From contig NZ_CP078079.1 of the NCBI RefSeq assembly GCF_020809045.1, positions 1,674,001 through 1,738,000 on the forward strand: a stretch of DNA of 64,000 nt. Reading direction: 5' to 3'. Shown here piece after piece: positions 44,682 to 54,351 of the stretch (position 1 is its first letter; each line of letters opens with the position of its first letter). The translations under genes and the position numbers were made by a program. This DNA comes from Pseudarthrobacter sp. L1SW. Lineage in GTDB: Bacteria; Actinomycetota; Actinomycetes; Actinomycetales; Micrococcaceae. The notes under the pieces are model-generated. The model was given only the letters and a program-made list of their open reading frames with translations, was not told the origin of the DNA and made no database searches.

Positions 44682-46658
44682 GTGCTGACAATATTGAACG
44701 CCGCCAAGCGTGTGCTGGTGGGCAGGCCATTTCGCAATGACCGGCTGGCCCACACGCTGCTTCCCAAGCGGATCGCACTCCCGGTCTTCGCCTCCGATGC
44801 CCTCTCGTCCGTAGCCTATGCCCCGGACGAGATCCTGCTCACTCTGGCGCTGGCGGGCGTCAGCGCCGTGGCGTTCTCGCCGTGGGTGGGCGTGGCGGTG
44901 ATGGTGGTCCTGCTGACGGTGGTGGCCTCCTACCGGCAGAACGTCCACGCCTATCCTTCCGGCGGCGGCGACTATGAGATCGCCGGGGAGAACCTGGGCA
45001 AGTACGCAGGCCTGACGGTGGCGTCGGCACTGCTGGTGGACTACGTCCTGACCGTGGCGGTGTCCATGTCCTCCGCTGCCGCCTACCTCACCACGGCGGT
45101 CCCCGCCCTGCACGGCCAGCAGGCGGGCATTGCCACCATCGGCGTCGTAATCCTTGCCCTGGTGAACCTGCGCGGGATCAAGGAGGCCGGCACACTCTTT
45201 GCCGTCCCCACCTACATCTTTATGGCGTCCATCCTGGGCATGACGGCGGTGGGCCTCTTCCAGGCCGCGACCGGACAGCTGGGCCAGGCTCCCTCCGCGG
45301 CCTTCACCATTGTTCCCGCCCCTGGTTTCGACGAAGGACTGGTGGGCCTCGCCGGCGCCTTCCTGCTGCTGCGGGCCTTTTCCTCCGGCGCCGCGGCGCT
45401 GACCGGCGTCGAAGCCATCAGCAACGGGGTGCCCAACTTCCGGCCGCCGAAGAGCAAGAACGCCGCCACCACACTGCTGCTGCTGGGCGTCATCGGCGCC
45501 ACCATGCTGGCGGGCATCATTTACCTGGCCAATGCCACCAAGGTCCACATCGTCCTGGACCCGGCGACAGAGTTCCTGCTCAACGGCAGTCCGCTGCCGG
45601 AGGGCTACATCCAGAACCCTGCCATCAGCCAGATCGCGCAGACCATCTTCGGCCCCGGTTCCATACCGTTCTATATCGTGGTTGCCGCCACCGGCGTGAT
45701 CCTGGTGTTCGCCGCCAACACCGCCTTCAACGGCTTTCCGGTGCTGGGCTCCATCCTCGCCCAGGACGGCTACCTGCCCCGGCAATTGCGCACCAGGGGT
45801 GACAGGCTGGCCTTCAGCAACGGCGTCCTGGCCCTGGCCGCCGGCGCACTGGTGCTGATCATCGCCTTCAACGCGGACGTCACCAAGCTCATCCAGCTGT
45901 ACATCGTGGGTGTGTTCATCTCCTTCACCGCCAGCCAGCTGGGCATGATCCGGCACTGGGGGCGGCAGCTCAAGCTGGCCAAGGACAAGGCAGTCCGACG
46001 GCGGATGGCCAAGTCCCGCGTCATCAACAGCATCGGCTTCGGCATGACAGCCACGGTCCTGGTGATCGTGCTGGTCACCAAGTTCGAGCAGGGCGCCTGG
46101 ATTGCCCTCCTCGCCATGATCATCCTGTTCCTCATCATGTGGAGCATCCGGGCGCACTACGACAACGTGGCCAGGGAGCTGGCAGTGGACGAGGACTCCT
46201 CGCCGCGCGCCCTTCCCACCCGGGTGCACGCCGTCCTGCTGGTATCGCATGTGCGCAAACCGGTTCTCCGCGCCCTGGCGTATGCCAGGGCGTCCCGGCC
46301 CTCCCGGCTGGACGCGGTGACGGTGGACATCGATGCCGAAGAAACCGCGCAGACCGTGGCCGACTGGGAGAAGCTGGAGATTCCCGTGCCGCTGACCGTG
46401 CTGGCCAGCCCTTACCGCGAGACGGTCACGCCCATCATGGAGTACGTCAAACACATGCGGAAGGATTCCCCGCGGGACCTGATCGTGGTCTACATCCCCG
46501 AATACGTGGTGGGCAAGTGGTGGGAGCAGCTGGTCCACAACCAGACTGCCCTGCGCATCAAAACCCGGCTGCATTTTGAGCCCGGCGTTATGGTGGCGAG
46601 CGTCCCCTGGCAGTTGAAATCATCCGAAGAAGCGAAAAACCTGCAGGACGTCCAATAA
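44682..46658 (+). CDS. APC superfamily amino acid/polyamine permease
   Basis: 658 aa. Twelve predicted membrane helices in the first 490 residues, with ALSSVAYAPDEILLTL in helix 1, VHAYPSGGGDYEIA and SGAAALTGVEAISNGVPNF (helix 6, substrate binding). Its long cytoplasmic C-terminus of about 165 residues resembles a USP-like fold. It is like mycobacterial Rv2690c beside CeoB/C, so a potassium or amino-acid role tied to the TrkA pair is possible (inference). The substrate is unknown. GTG start; its stop overlaps the next ATG. Confidence 0.9.
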   Translation: MLTILNAAKRVLVGRPFRNDRLAHTLLPKRIALPVFASDALSSVAYAPDEILLTLALAGVSAVAFSPWVGVAVMVVLLTVVASYRQNVHAYPSGGGDYEIAGENLGKYAGLTVASALLVDYVLTVAVSMSSAAAYLTTAVPALHGQQAGIATIGVVILALVNLRGIKEAGTLFAVPTYIFMASILGMTAVGLFQAATGQLGQAPSAAFTIVPAPGFDEGLVGLAGAFLLLRAFSSGAAALTGVEAISNGVPNFRPPKSKNAATTLLLLGVIGATMLAGIIYLANATKVHIVLDPATEFLLNGSPLPEGYIQNPAISQIAQTIFGPGSIPFYIVVAATGVILVFAANTAFNGFPVLGSILAQDGYLPRQLRTRGDRLAFSNGVLALAAGALVLIIAFNADVTKLIQLYIVGVFISFTASQLGMIRHWGRQLKLAKDKAVRRRMAKSRVINSIGFGMTATVLVIVLVTKFEQGAWIALLAMIILFLIMWSIRAHYDNVARELAVDEDSSPRALPTRVHAVLLVSHVRKPVLRALAYARASRPSRLDAVTVDIDAEETAQTVADWEKLEIPVPLTVLASPYRETVTPIMEYVKHMRKDSPRDLIVVYIPEYVVGKWWEQLVHNQTALRIKTRLHFEPGVMVASVPWQLKSSEEAKNLQDVQ

Positions 46659-48043
46659 TGGCAAACACCGAAACACAGCCGCCACTGACCGGAGAAGCGG
46701 GCAGGGAAATAGTGCTCGACGTCGGGCCCGTGGCCCATGGCGGCCACTGCGTCGCCAGGCACGAGGGCCGCGTGATTTTCGTCAGGCATGGCATTCCCGG
46801 CGAAAAGGTGCGGGTGCGGCTGACGGACGCCGAAGAGAAGGCCAAATTCTGGCGGGCGGACGTCGTCGACGTCCTTGAAGCCTCCCCTGACAGGGTTGGC
46901 CACTTCTGGCACCAGGCCGACTCGGCGCGTGCCTGGCGCCACGGACATCCTCCCGTGGGCGGCGCCGAATTCGGCCACATCACCCTTGCCCGCCAGCGCA
47001 GCCTCAAGGCAGAAGTGCTGGCTGAACAGCTCAAGCGGCTCGCCGGCGTCGAGCATGGTGCTGGAGGGCCGGGCACGCGCGGCGCCGGCAGCGTGGAAGC
47101 AGTGGGCGGGACGGCCGACGGCGGGGACGGCCTTGGGTGGCGGACGCGGGCTAGCTTTTCGGTCACCCCCGGCGGCAAGCTGGGCATGCACGCACACCGC
47201 TCCACCCACATCGTTCCGGTCCGGGAGATGCCGCTGGCCATTGAGGCCATCAACAACCTCCGCCTGTGGGACATTGACCTGCAGGGCATCGAGCGGGTGG
47301 AAGTGGCAGCACCGGCCAACGGCTCCCGTCCCCTGGTGCTGCTGGCGCCGGCGGAGGCCACCAAACCCAAGCGGCTCAGCGCCATAGCTGCCCAGCTGCC
47401 GGATGACGTCTCCGTCGCTGCCTTTGATCCGGCCAGCGAGGCCGTGCAACAGCTCCGGGGCCGAACCTGGGTGCAGGAATCAGCGGCCGGACACGACTAC
47501 CGGGTCACCGGTGCAGGGTTCTGGCAGATCCACCGCGACGCGCCCGGGGCCCTTGTGGGGGCTGTCACAGAATTCCTCCGCGGCGGAGGATTCCTCCATC
47601 CCGGGGCTGTTGTTGCCGACCTGTACGCGGGAGCCGGCCTTTTCACGGCAGTCCTGGCTGACGCGGTGGGGGAGACAGGGTCCGTCCTGTCCGTTGAAGG
47701 TGCCGCCGGAACCAGCCGGGATGCCCGGAAGAACCTGCACGGGGCGCCCCAGGTGGAGATCGTCCAGGGCCGGGTGGAGCGCGTGCTCCGCCAGCAGCCG
47801 CGGAGTTTTGACGCCCTGATCCTCGACCCGCCACGGGCGGGGGCCGGGAAGGCGGTGGTGGGCCAGCTTGTTGCGTCCCGTCCCCGCGCCATTGCCTACG
47901 TGTCCTGTGATCCGGCGTCGTTCGCCCGGGACGTGGGGTACTTCCGCCAGGCGGGGTGGGGGCTGTCCGGCCTGCGGGCCTTCGATCTCTATCCCCACAC
48001 CCACCACCTGGAGACTGTGGCGCTGCTGGCACCGCTTCCGTGA
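46658..48043 (+). CDS. Class I SAM-dependent RNA methyltransferase (TrmA/RlmD-like, TRAM domain)
   Basis: 461 aa. A TRAM domain at the N-terminus (LDVGPVAHGGHCVARHEGRVIFVRHG) binds RNA. The methyltransferase part has VADLYAGAGLFTAVLAD (SAM motif I), LILDPPRAGAGK and YVSCDPASFARDVGYF, with the nucleophilic Cys in SCDP. Makes 5-methyluridine in tRNA or rRNA; the target base is not known. Equivalent to mycobacterial Rv2689c. It overlaps the permease stop (TAATG). The stop codon lies in a 23-bp tandem repeat. Confidence 0.92.
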   Translation: MANTETQPPLTGEAGREIVLDVGPVAHGGHCVARHEGRVIFVRHGIPGEKVRVRLTDAEEKAKFWRADVVDVLEASPDRVGHFWHQADSARAWRHGHPPVGGAEFGHITLARQRSLKAEVLAEQLKRLAGVEHGAGGPGTRGAGSVEAVGGTADGGDGLGWRTRASFSVTPGGKLGMHAHRSTHIVPVREMPLAIEAINNLRLWDIDLQGIERVEVAAPANGSRPLVLLAPAEATKPKRLSAIAAQLPDDVSVAAFDPASEAVQQLRGRTWVQESAAGHDYRVTGAGFWQIHRDAPGALVGAVTEFLRGGGFLHPGAVVADLYAGAGLFTAVLADAVGETGSVLSVEGAAGTSRDARKNLHGAPQVEIVQGRVERVLRQQPRSFDALILDPPRAGAGKAVVGQLVASRPRAIAYVSCDPASFARDVGYFRQAGWGLSGLRAFDLYPHTHHLETVALLAPLP

Positions 48044-48079
48044 TGCCGCTGCTGTTGCTTCCGTGATGCCACTGCTGTT
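48034..48079 (+). repeat. 23-bp tandem duplication over the RNA methyltransferase stop codon
   Basis: Two copies, 48034-48056 and 48057-48079, differing at one base (GCC-G versus GCC-A). The first carries the stop TGA at 48041-48043. Confidence 0.9.
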
Positions 48080-48081
48080 TT

Positions 48082-48105
48082 GGACTACGATGGCCGTAGT
48101 AGTCC
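48082..48105. repeat. Inverted repeat GGACTAC-N10-GTAGTCC
   Basis: A perfect 7-bp inverted repeat just past the tandem duplication, 127 bp before acnA. It may be a weak terminator for the upstream gene or a regulatory site. Confidence 0.45.
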
Positions 48106-48157
48106 CACGTCGCGCTCCGTAATCACGGCCGGCCGTGTGCAATTTTCGGGCCCGGAA

Positions 48158-48179
48158 CTAATTAGGGCTTCCTAACTAG
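48158..48179. promoter_or_regulatory. Near-palindrome in the acnA promoter, candidate operator
   Basis: CTAATTAGG-N4-CCTAACTAG: 8 of 9 bp per arm match. It overlaps a TAATTA -10 candidate (48159-48164) with TGTGCA 17 bp upstream (48136-48141), so a repressor here would block acnA. It resembles, but does not match, DtxR/IdeR iron boxes. Confidence 0.45.
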
Positions 48180-48231
48180 CAGGCGGTCAACCGCGCGACA
48201 AAGATGAAACTGTTGCGAGAGGAGTCCTGCG

Positions 48232-51057
48232 ATGAGCACTGTGGACAGCTTCGGTTCAAAAGGCAAACTTAATGTAGCCGGAACCGAATACGAAATTTTC
48301 CGGTTGAACTCCGTTGAAGGTGCAGAAAACCTTCCGTTCAGCCTCAAGGTATTGCTTGAAAACCTGTTGAGGACCGAGGACGGCGCGAACATCACTGCCG
48401 ATCACGTCCGCGCCTTGGCAGGCTGGGATCCCAATGCCCAGCCCGATACAGAAATCCAGTTCACGCCTGCACGCGTGATCATGCAGGACTTCACCGGCGT
48501 CCCCTGCGTGGTGGACCTGGCGACCATGCGTGAAGCGGTCAAGGAACTGGGTGGCGACCCCAAGCGGGTGAACCCCCTGGCGCCTGCCGAGATGGTCATC
48601 GACCACTCGGTCCAGATCGATGCTTTCGGCAACTCCGGCGCACTGGAGCGCAACATGGAGATCGAATACCAGCGCAACGGGGAGCGTTACCAGTTCCTGC
48701 GCTGGGGCCAGACGGCGTTCGACGACTTCAAGGTGGTTCCCCCGGGAACCGGCATCGTGCACCAGGTCAACATCGAATACCTGGCGCGCACCGTCATGAC
48801 CCGCGAAGTCGATGGGGCGCTCCGGGCGTACCCTGACACCTGCGTGGGCACCGACTCGCACACCACCATGGTCAACGGCCTGGGCGTGCTCGGCTGGGGC
48901 GTCGGCGGCATCGAAGCCGAGGCCGCCATGCTGGGGCAGCCCGTTTCCATGCTGATCCCGCGCGTTGTGGGCTTCAAGCTGAGCGGTTCCATCCCTGCCG
49001 GCGCCACGGCAACCGACGTGGTGCTGACTATTACCGAAATGCTCCGCAAGCACGGCGTTGTGGGCAAGTTCGTGGAGTTCTACGGCGAAGGCGTGGCCGC
49101 AGTGCCGCTAGCCAACCGCGCCACCATCGGCAACATGAGCCCGGAGTTCGGTTCCACGGCCGCCATGTTCCCGATCGACGACGTGACCTTGGACTACCTG
49201 CGCCTCACCGGCCGCTCCGAGCAGAACGTTGCCCTCGTGGAGGAATACGCCAAGGAACAGGGCCTCTGGCACGATCCTTCCCGCGACATCAAGTTCTCCG
49301 AGTACCTGGAACTGGACCTGTCCACGGTTGTTCCGTCCATCGCAGGCCCCAAGCGCCCGCAGGACCGCATTGAACTGACCGAGGCCAAGGACGAGTTCCG
49401 CCACGACCTCAAGAACTACGTCTCCCACGACGCGAACGCCGGCACCCTGGATGAATCCCTCGAGGAGACCTTCCCGGCTTCCGACGCCCCGTCCTTCACC
49501 TCCGGCGGTACGCATGTCTCCGACACTGACCGTGAACCGCCGAAGTACTCGGCAGGCCACGGGGCAGCTGGCCGGATCTCCCAGCCCGTGCCGGTTAAGA
49601 CGGCTGACGGCCGCGAGTTCGAGCTGGACCACGGTGCTGTCACCATCGCCTCCATCACGTCCTGCACCAACACGTCCAACCCGTCGGTCATGCTGGCCGC
49701 CGCGGTCCTGGCGCGCAACGCCGTGGACAAGGGCCTGACGTCCAAGCCGTGGGTCAAGACCTCCGTCGCCCCCGGCTCGAAGGTTGTCACCGATTACTAC
49801 GAGAAGTCCGGCCTGACTCCGTACCTGGAGAAGCTCGGCTTCTACATCGTGGGCTACGGCTGCGCCACCTGCATCGGCAACTCCGGCCCGCTGGAAGCTG
49901 AAGTTTCGGAAGCGATCCAGGCCAACGACCTCGCCGTCGCTGCTGTCCTCTCGGGCAACCGCAACTTCGAAGGCCGCATCAACCCGGACGTCAAGATGAA
50001 CTACCTGGCCTCCCCGCCGCTGGTCATCGCCTACGCCCTGGCCGGTTCCATGGACTTCGACTTCGAAACCGACGCCCTGGGCCAGGACCAGGCCGGCAAC
50101 GACGTCTTCCTGAAGGACATCTGGCCCAACCCGGTTGAGGTCCAGCAGGTCATCGATTCCTCGATCGACAAGGACATGTTCGCCAGGGGCTACGAAGGCG
50201 TCTTCGAGGGCGACGACCGCTGGAAGGCGCTCGACACTCCCGCCGGCGACACCTTCGCCTGGGATCCGAACTCCACCTACGTCCGGAAGCCCCCGTACTT
50301 CGAGGGCATGCAGGCGCAGCCGGAGCCGGTCAAGGACATCACGGGCGCCCGCGTACTCCTGAAGCTCGGCGATTCGGTCACCACCGACCACATCTCCCCG
50401 GCAGGTTCCTTCAAGTCCGACACCCCTGCCGGCCAGTACCTGCTGGCCAACGGCGTGGAGCGCAAGGACTTCAACTCCTACGGTTCCCGCCGCGGCAACC
50501 ACGAGGTGATGATCCGCGGAACGTTCGCGAACATCCGCATCAAGAACCAGATCCTGGACGGCGTCGAAGGTGGCTTCACCCGCGACTTCACCCAGGAAGG
50601 CGGCCCGCAGGCCTACGTCTACGACGCCGCGCAGAACTACCAGGCGGCCGGCACCCCGCTGGTGATCCTGGCCGGCAAGGAATACGGTTCCGGTTCCTCC
50701 CGTGACTGGGCTGCCAAGGGCACCGCCCTGCTGGGCGTCAAGGCCGTCATCGCCGAGAGCTACGAGCGCATCCACCGCTCCAACCTCATCGGCATGGGCG
50801 TCCTGCCGCTGCAGTTCCCGGCCGGCGAATCCGCAGCCAGCCTGGGCCTCTCCGGCACGGAGACGTTCTCCGTTGAGGGCGTCACAGCCCTGAACGAGGG
50901 CACCACGCCGAAGACCCTCAAGGTCACTGCAACCGCAGAGGACGGCACCTCGACGTCGTTCGACGCCATCCTGCGCATCGATACCCCGGGTGAAGCGGAC
51001 TACTACCGCAACGGTGGCATCCTGCAGTACGTGCTGCGCCAGATCTCCGCGAACTAG
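48232..51057 (+). CDS. acnA: Aconitate hydratase A
   Basis: 941-aa TCA-cycle enzyme isomerising citrate and isocitrate via a [4Fe-4S] cluster. The cluster ligands are Cys478 ([12 protein letters not shown]), Cys544 and Cys547 ([12 protein letters not shown]). The C-terminal swivel domain includes [17 protein letters not shown] and [19 protein letters not shown] segment at about residues 400-475 has [18 protein letters not shown], an actinobacterial insertion with the FPASD motif found in many unrelated small proteins. GAGAGGAG lies upstream of the ATG. The promoter has a palindrome at 48158-48179. A strong hairpin follows the gene. Confidence 0.97.
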   Translation: MSTVDSFGSKGKLNVAGTEYEIFRLNSVEGAENLPFSLKVLLENLLRTEDGANITADHVRALAGWDPNAQPDTEIQFTPARVIMQDFTGVPCVVDLATMREAVKELGGDPKRVNPLAPAEMVIDHSVQIDAFGNSGALERNMEIEYQRNGERYQFLRWGQTAFDDFKVVPPGTGIVHQVNIEYLARTVMTREVDGALRAYPDTCVGTDSHTTMVNGLGVLGWGVGGIEAEAAMLGQPVSMLIPRVVGFKLSGSIPAGATATDVVLTITEMLRKHGVVGKFVEFYGEGVAAVPLANRATIGNMSPEFGSTAAMFPIDDVTLDYLRLTGRSEQNVALVEEYAKEQGLWHDPSRDIKFSEYLELDLSTVVPSIAGPKRPQDRIELTEAKDEFRHDLKNYVSHDANAGTLDESLEETFPASDAPSFTSGGTHVSDTDREPPKYSAGHGAAGRISQPVPVKTADGREFELDHGAVTIASITSCTNTSNPSVMLAAAVLARNAVDKGLTSKPWVKTSVAPGSKVVTDYYEKSGLTPYLEKLGFYIVGYGCATCIGNSGPLEAEVSEAIQANDLAVAAVLSGNRNFEGRINPDVKMNYLASPPLVIAYALAGSMDFDFETDALGQDQAGNDVFLKDIWPNPVEVQQVIDSSIDKDMFARGYEGVFEGDDRWKALDTPAGDTFAWDPNSTYVRKPPYFEGMQAQPEPVKDITGARVLLKLGDSVTTDHISPAGSFKSDTPAGQYLLANGVERKDFNSYGSRRGNHEVMIRGTFANIRIKNQILDGVEGGFTRDFTQEGGPQAYVYDAAQNYQAAGTPLVILAGKEYGSGSSRDWAAKGTALLGVKAVIAESYERIHRSNLIGMGVLPLQFPAGESAASLGLSGTETFSVEGVTALNEGTTPKTLKVTATAEDGTSTSFDAILRIDTPGEADYYRNGGILQYVLRQISAN

Positions 51058-51084
51058 CGGGTTCTGCCAGCAGGCACCACCTCC

Positions 51085-51121
51085 CGAAGCCCCGGCCGGT
51101 CACCGACCAGCCGGGGCTTCG
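51085..51121 (+). terminator. Hairpin terminator after acnA
   Basis: CGAAGCCCCGGC (51085-51096) pairs perfectly with GCCGGGGCTTCG (51110-51121), 27 bases after the acnA stop, and is followed by GCTTTAG. Confidence 0.8.
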
Positions 51122-51197
51122 GCTTTAGGGTGAGTCAGGCCCTGCAGGCCGAGGCGTTAGAGTTAAACGGCACGTCTACCACCCAAAGGAGGGGTCA

Positions 51198-53171
51198 TTG
51201 GGAATCTTGGACACCATCCGGAATCCGCAGGACCTGAACGAGTTGTCCGAAGAGCAGCTGAAAGTGCTGGCTTCGGAGATCAGGGAGTTCCTGATCACGA
51301 ACGTCTCCCAGACGGGCGGCCACCTCGGACCAAACCTCGGCGTGGTGGAGCTGACGCTGGCCGTGCACCGCATCTTCGACTCGCCCCGCGACAGCATCGT
51401 TTTTGACACCGGCCACCAGTCGTACGTCCACAAGCTCCTGACCGGGCGGCAGGACTTCAGCACGCTGCGGCAGGAAGGCGGCCTCTCCGGCTACCCCGCC
51501 CGCGCGGAGTCCGAGCACGACATCGTGGAAAGCTCGCACGCCTCCTCCTCGCTGTCCTGGGCCGACGGCATCTCCCGCGCCCGGCAGCTCACCGGCGAGG
51601 GCGACCGGCACGTCGTCGCCGTCGTGGGTGACGGTGCCCTGACCGGCGGCATGGCCTGGGAAGCCATCAACAACATCGCGGCCGACAAGAAGCGCCGCGT
51701 GGTGATTGTGGTCAATGACAACGGCAGGTCCTATGCCCCCACCGTGGGCGGCTTCGCCGACTACCTTGCCTCCCTCCGCCCCACCATCGACTCCTTCCGG
51801 GCCACCCCCGCCTACGAGCGCGCGCTGGACTGGTGGAAGAAGAAGCTCCAGAGCGGCGGCCCCGTGGGCCAGTTCACCTACAAGAGCCTGCACGCCATGA
51901 AGAAGGGCATCAAGGACTGGTGGGCGCCGCAGGGAATGTTCGAGGACCTCGGCATGAAGTACATCGGCCCCGTGGACGGCCACAACCTCCAGGCCATGGA
52001 GCATGCCCTGGCCACGGCCAAGCACTACGCCGGTCCCGTGATTGTCCATGCCATGACCGAAAAGGGCCACGGCTACGCCCCGGCACGCGCCCACGAGGCT
52101 GACCAATTCCACGCCGTCGGCATCATCGATCCCGAAACCGGCGAGCCCACCGGAACCGCGGGCGCCCAGTCCTGGACGTCCGTGTTCGCCGATGAGATCG
52201 CCGCGATCGCGGATGAGCGGAAGGACGTCGTGGGCATTACCGGCGCCATGCTCATCCCCGTGGGCCTGCACAAGTTCGCGGCCCGGCACCCGGACCGCGT
52301 GATCGACGTGGGAATCGCCGAACAGCACGCCCTCACCTCTGCCGCGGGCATGGCGTTCGGCGGCCTGCACCCGGTGGTTGCCGTGTACGCCACCTTCCTC
52401 AACCGGGCCTTCGACCAGCTCCTGATGGACGTTGCCCTCCACAAGGCAGGCGTCACCATCGTCCTTGACCGGGCCGGTGTCACGGGGCCGGACGGCGCCA
52501 GCCACCACGGCATGTGGGACATGTCCATGGTCCAGATCGTCCCGGGCCTCCACCTGGCAGCGCCGCGCGATGCCAGCCGCCTGCGTGAGGAACTCCGCGA
52601 AGCCGTGGCCATCAGCGATGCACCCACCGTGGTCCGCTTTTCCAAGGGATCGGTGGGTGCCGAAGTGGAAGCCCTTGAACGGTTGAGCGACGGCGTGGAC
52701 GTACTGTCCCGCAGGCCCAGCGGCTCAACCGAGAACGATGTCCTGATCGTCAGTGTGGGCGCCATGTCCGAGCTTGCGCTGGACGTGTCCAACAGGCTTG
52801 GCGCGCAAGGCATCAGCACCACCGTGGTGGACCCGCGCTGGGTGCTTCCCGTCCCGCGCTCCATCATTGCCCTGGCGTCCCACCACCGCCTGGTCATCTG
52901 CATCGAGGACGGCGTCCGTGCCGGCGGCGTCGGTTCACGGATCCGCCAGGAAATGCGCGCAGCAGGGGTGGACACCGCCCTGAACGAGGTTGGCCTGCCG
53001 GTCGAATTCCTGGACCACGGCACCCGCGGCCAGATCCTTGAACGCGTGGGCCTTACGGCCCAGCAGATAACGCACGACGTCGTAGCGCAGGTTCTGGGGA
53101 CAAAGGTCCCGTTTGCGCGTCCCCTGCCCGGCCAGCAGCACCCCACCACCGGCAGCCTTCCGATTCTGTGA
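51198..53171 (+). CDS. dxs: 1-deoxy-D-xylulose-5-phosphate synthase
   Basis: 657 aa. The first enzyme of the non-mevalonate isoprenoid pathway: condenses pyruvate and glyceraldehyde-3-phosphate using thiamine diphosphate. [23 protein letters not shown], the TPP-binding [19 protein letters not shown] and [13 protein letters not shown], and [18 protein letters not shown] in the second half are all diagnostic. The start is TTG at 51198 with AAAGGAGG upstream. A TAGAGT box (51158-51163) is a likely -10. The stop overlaps the DUF402 start by 4 bp, so dxs heads a longer operon. Confidence 0.97.
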   Translation: MGILDTIRNPQDLNELSEEQLKVLASEIREFLITNVSQTGGHLGPNLGVVELTLAVHRIFDSPRDSIVFDTGHQSYVHKLLTGRQDFSTLRQEGGLSGYPARAESEHDIVESSHASSSLSWADGISRARQLTGEGDRHVVAVVGDGALTGGMAWEAINNIAADKKRRVVIVVNDNGRSYAPTVGGFADYLASLRPTIDSFRATPAYERALDWWKKKLQSGGPVGQFTYKSLHAMKKGIKDWWAPQGMFEDLGMKYIGPVDGHNLQAMEHALATAKHYAGPVIVHAMTEKGHGYAPARAHEADQFHAVGIIDPETGEPTGTAGAQSWTSVFADEIAAIADERKDVVGITGAMLIPVGLHKFAARHPDRVIDVGIAEQHALTSAAGMAFGGLHPVVAVYATFLNRAFDQLLMDVALHKAGVTIVLDRAGVTGPDGASHHGMWDMSMVQIVPGLHLAAPRDASRLREELREAVAISDAPTVVRFSKGSVGAEVEALERLSDGVDVLSRRPSGSTENDVLIVSVGAMSELALDVSNRLGAQGISTTVVDPRWVLPVPRSIIALASHHRLVICIEDGVRAGGVGSRIRQEMRAAGVDTALNEVGLPVEFLDHGTRGQILERVGLTAQQITHDVVAQVLGTKVPFARPLPGQQHPTTGSLPIL

Positions 53172-53785
53172 GGGAAGAAGACGCACTGAAGTACCCGGGT
53201 GCGGTGGGGGAGTCCGGGCCGGCCATGCACACCACTACTACCCGGGTACCCGCGGGGCTGAAGCCGGGCCAGTTGGTGGTGTCCAGGAACAGGAAATGGA
53301 ACGGCAAGGCGCACTGGGTGGTGCCCGGCCGGTACCTCGGCGAAGACCGGCACGGGTGGTGGATCTTCCAGGGCACCAATGAGTTCTGCTCCCGGCCCGG
53401 GGCGGCGTTCTACACCAAATCCGACGCCGTGCTGCTGGTTCCGCGCTCCGGCGACTGGGTTGCCACCTTCTACGACGACGCCCACCCCAACCAGGTCCGT
53501 GTGTACGTGGACCTGGCCGTGGCCCACGAGTGGACGGTCATCCGGCCCGCCGTCACCGAGTTCCACGTGATCGACATGGACCTGGACGTCATCCGCACCG
53601 CAGACCGGGGCGTGTTCATCGACGACCAGGACGAGTTCGCGGAGCACAGCGTCTCCATGCACTACCCGGACCTCCTGGTGGCGGACATCCAACGTGCAGC
53701 AGACCAGCTTTACCAGGCCGTCAAGGCGCAACAGGCTCCGTTCGACGGCACTGACGTCGCATGGTTCACAGAGGGACGAAAATGA
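53168..53785 (+). CDS. DUF402 domain-containing protein
   Basis: 205 aa. The DUF402 core starts near residue 50 ([17 protein letters not shown], then [38 protein letters not shown] acidic motif). Relatives in other bacteria hydrolyse nucleoside diphosphates or generic phosphates; role here unproven. A GTG start at 53168 overlaps the dxs stop (GTGA). An ATG at 53225 is an alternative that gives a canonical N-terminus. The stop overlaps the next ATG by 4 bp (ATGA). Confidence 0.85.
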   Translation: MREEDALKYPGAVGESGPAMHTTTTRVPAGLKPGQLVVSRNRKWNGKAHWVVPGRYLGEDRHGWWIFQGTNEFCSRPGAAFYTKSDAVLLVPRSGDWVATFYDDAHPNQVRVYVDLAVAHEWTVIRPAVTEFHVIDMDLDVIRTADRGVFIDDQDEFAEHSVSMHYPDLLVADIQRAADQLYQAVKAQQAPFDGTDVAWFTEGRK

Positions 53786-54342
53786 GCGGAATTGTCAGGG
53801 TCTACAAGCGCGACGACGAGGGCACCCTCCACTTCCGGGAGGCCTGGTATGACCAGGACTACAGCCAGTTCGTCATGAACTACGGCGTGGTGGGGCACCA
53901 GAGCAAGACGGAAGAGACCGACGTGCCGGATGCGGAGGCAGCCGAGGGCCTCCTGGACGCGTTCGCGGCTCAGTGCGCGGAGGACGGCTACGCCGAAATC
54001 CCCGAGGAGGAGCAGTTCTGGGTAGTAGCCCAGTTCGCCCTCAAAACCAGGGAAGGCACGGACCGGGACCGCTACCTGGAAGAGAAAGCAACGGACGCCC
54101 TCATCAGCCACCTGGCATGGCGTGGACTGGGCACCGTGGAGCGTTCCGGGTTCACGGACTACAAGCTGAACATCTTCTGCCTCTGCCCAGAGGTGAACAA
54201 AGCCGTGAACGCCATCAAGGTCTGCAGCCGGAGTGAGGACCTGGACTTCACCAAGCTCAGCATCGGCGCCGCCCCGTACAACGAGCCTGAGAACTTCAAA
54301 CTCAAGCACTCAGCCAAACCCGCCACCGGCTTCAGCCTTTAG
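53782..54342 (+). CDS. Uncharacterised protein with WGR-like N-terminal segment
   Basis: 186 aa. I do not recognise a named family. The N-terminal part (residues 15-75) has FREAWYDQDYSQFVMNYGVVG, then basic/acidic residues and AEDGYAEIPEEE. This resembles the W-x-G-x-G and terminal K-x-GY-x-E pattern of WGR domains found in PARPs and DNA-damage proteins, but without the Arg; resemblance only. The C-terminal half has FTDYKLNIFCLCPEVNKAVNAIKV and two Cys. It overlaps DUF402 by 4 bp; GAGGGACGAAA is the ribosome binding site. It is followed by an aldo/keto reductase 9 bp later. Confidence 0.75.
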   Translation: MSGIVRVYKRDDEGTLHFREAWYDQDYSQFVMNYGVVGHQSKTEETDVPDAEAAEGLLDAFAAQCAEDGYAEIPEEEQFWVVAQFALKTREGTDRDRYLEEKATDALISHLAWRGLGTVERSGFTDYKLNIFCLCPEVNKAVNAIKVCSRSEDLDFTKLSIGAAPYNEPENFKLKHSAKPATGFSL

Positions 54343-54351
54343 GAGGATCCC

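Noticed and set aside
48158..48179. DtxR/IdeR iron box at acnA
   Set aside because: The TTAGG/CCTAA halves are 4 bp apart, whereas iron boxes have a 19-bp pattern with 9 bp between these halves.
49108..50775. 555-codon minus-strand open frame across acnA
   Set aside because: Antisense to conserved aconitase; Val/Gly-rich product with no support.
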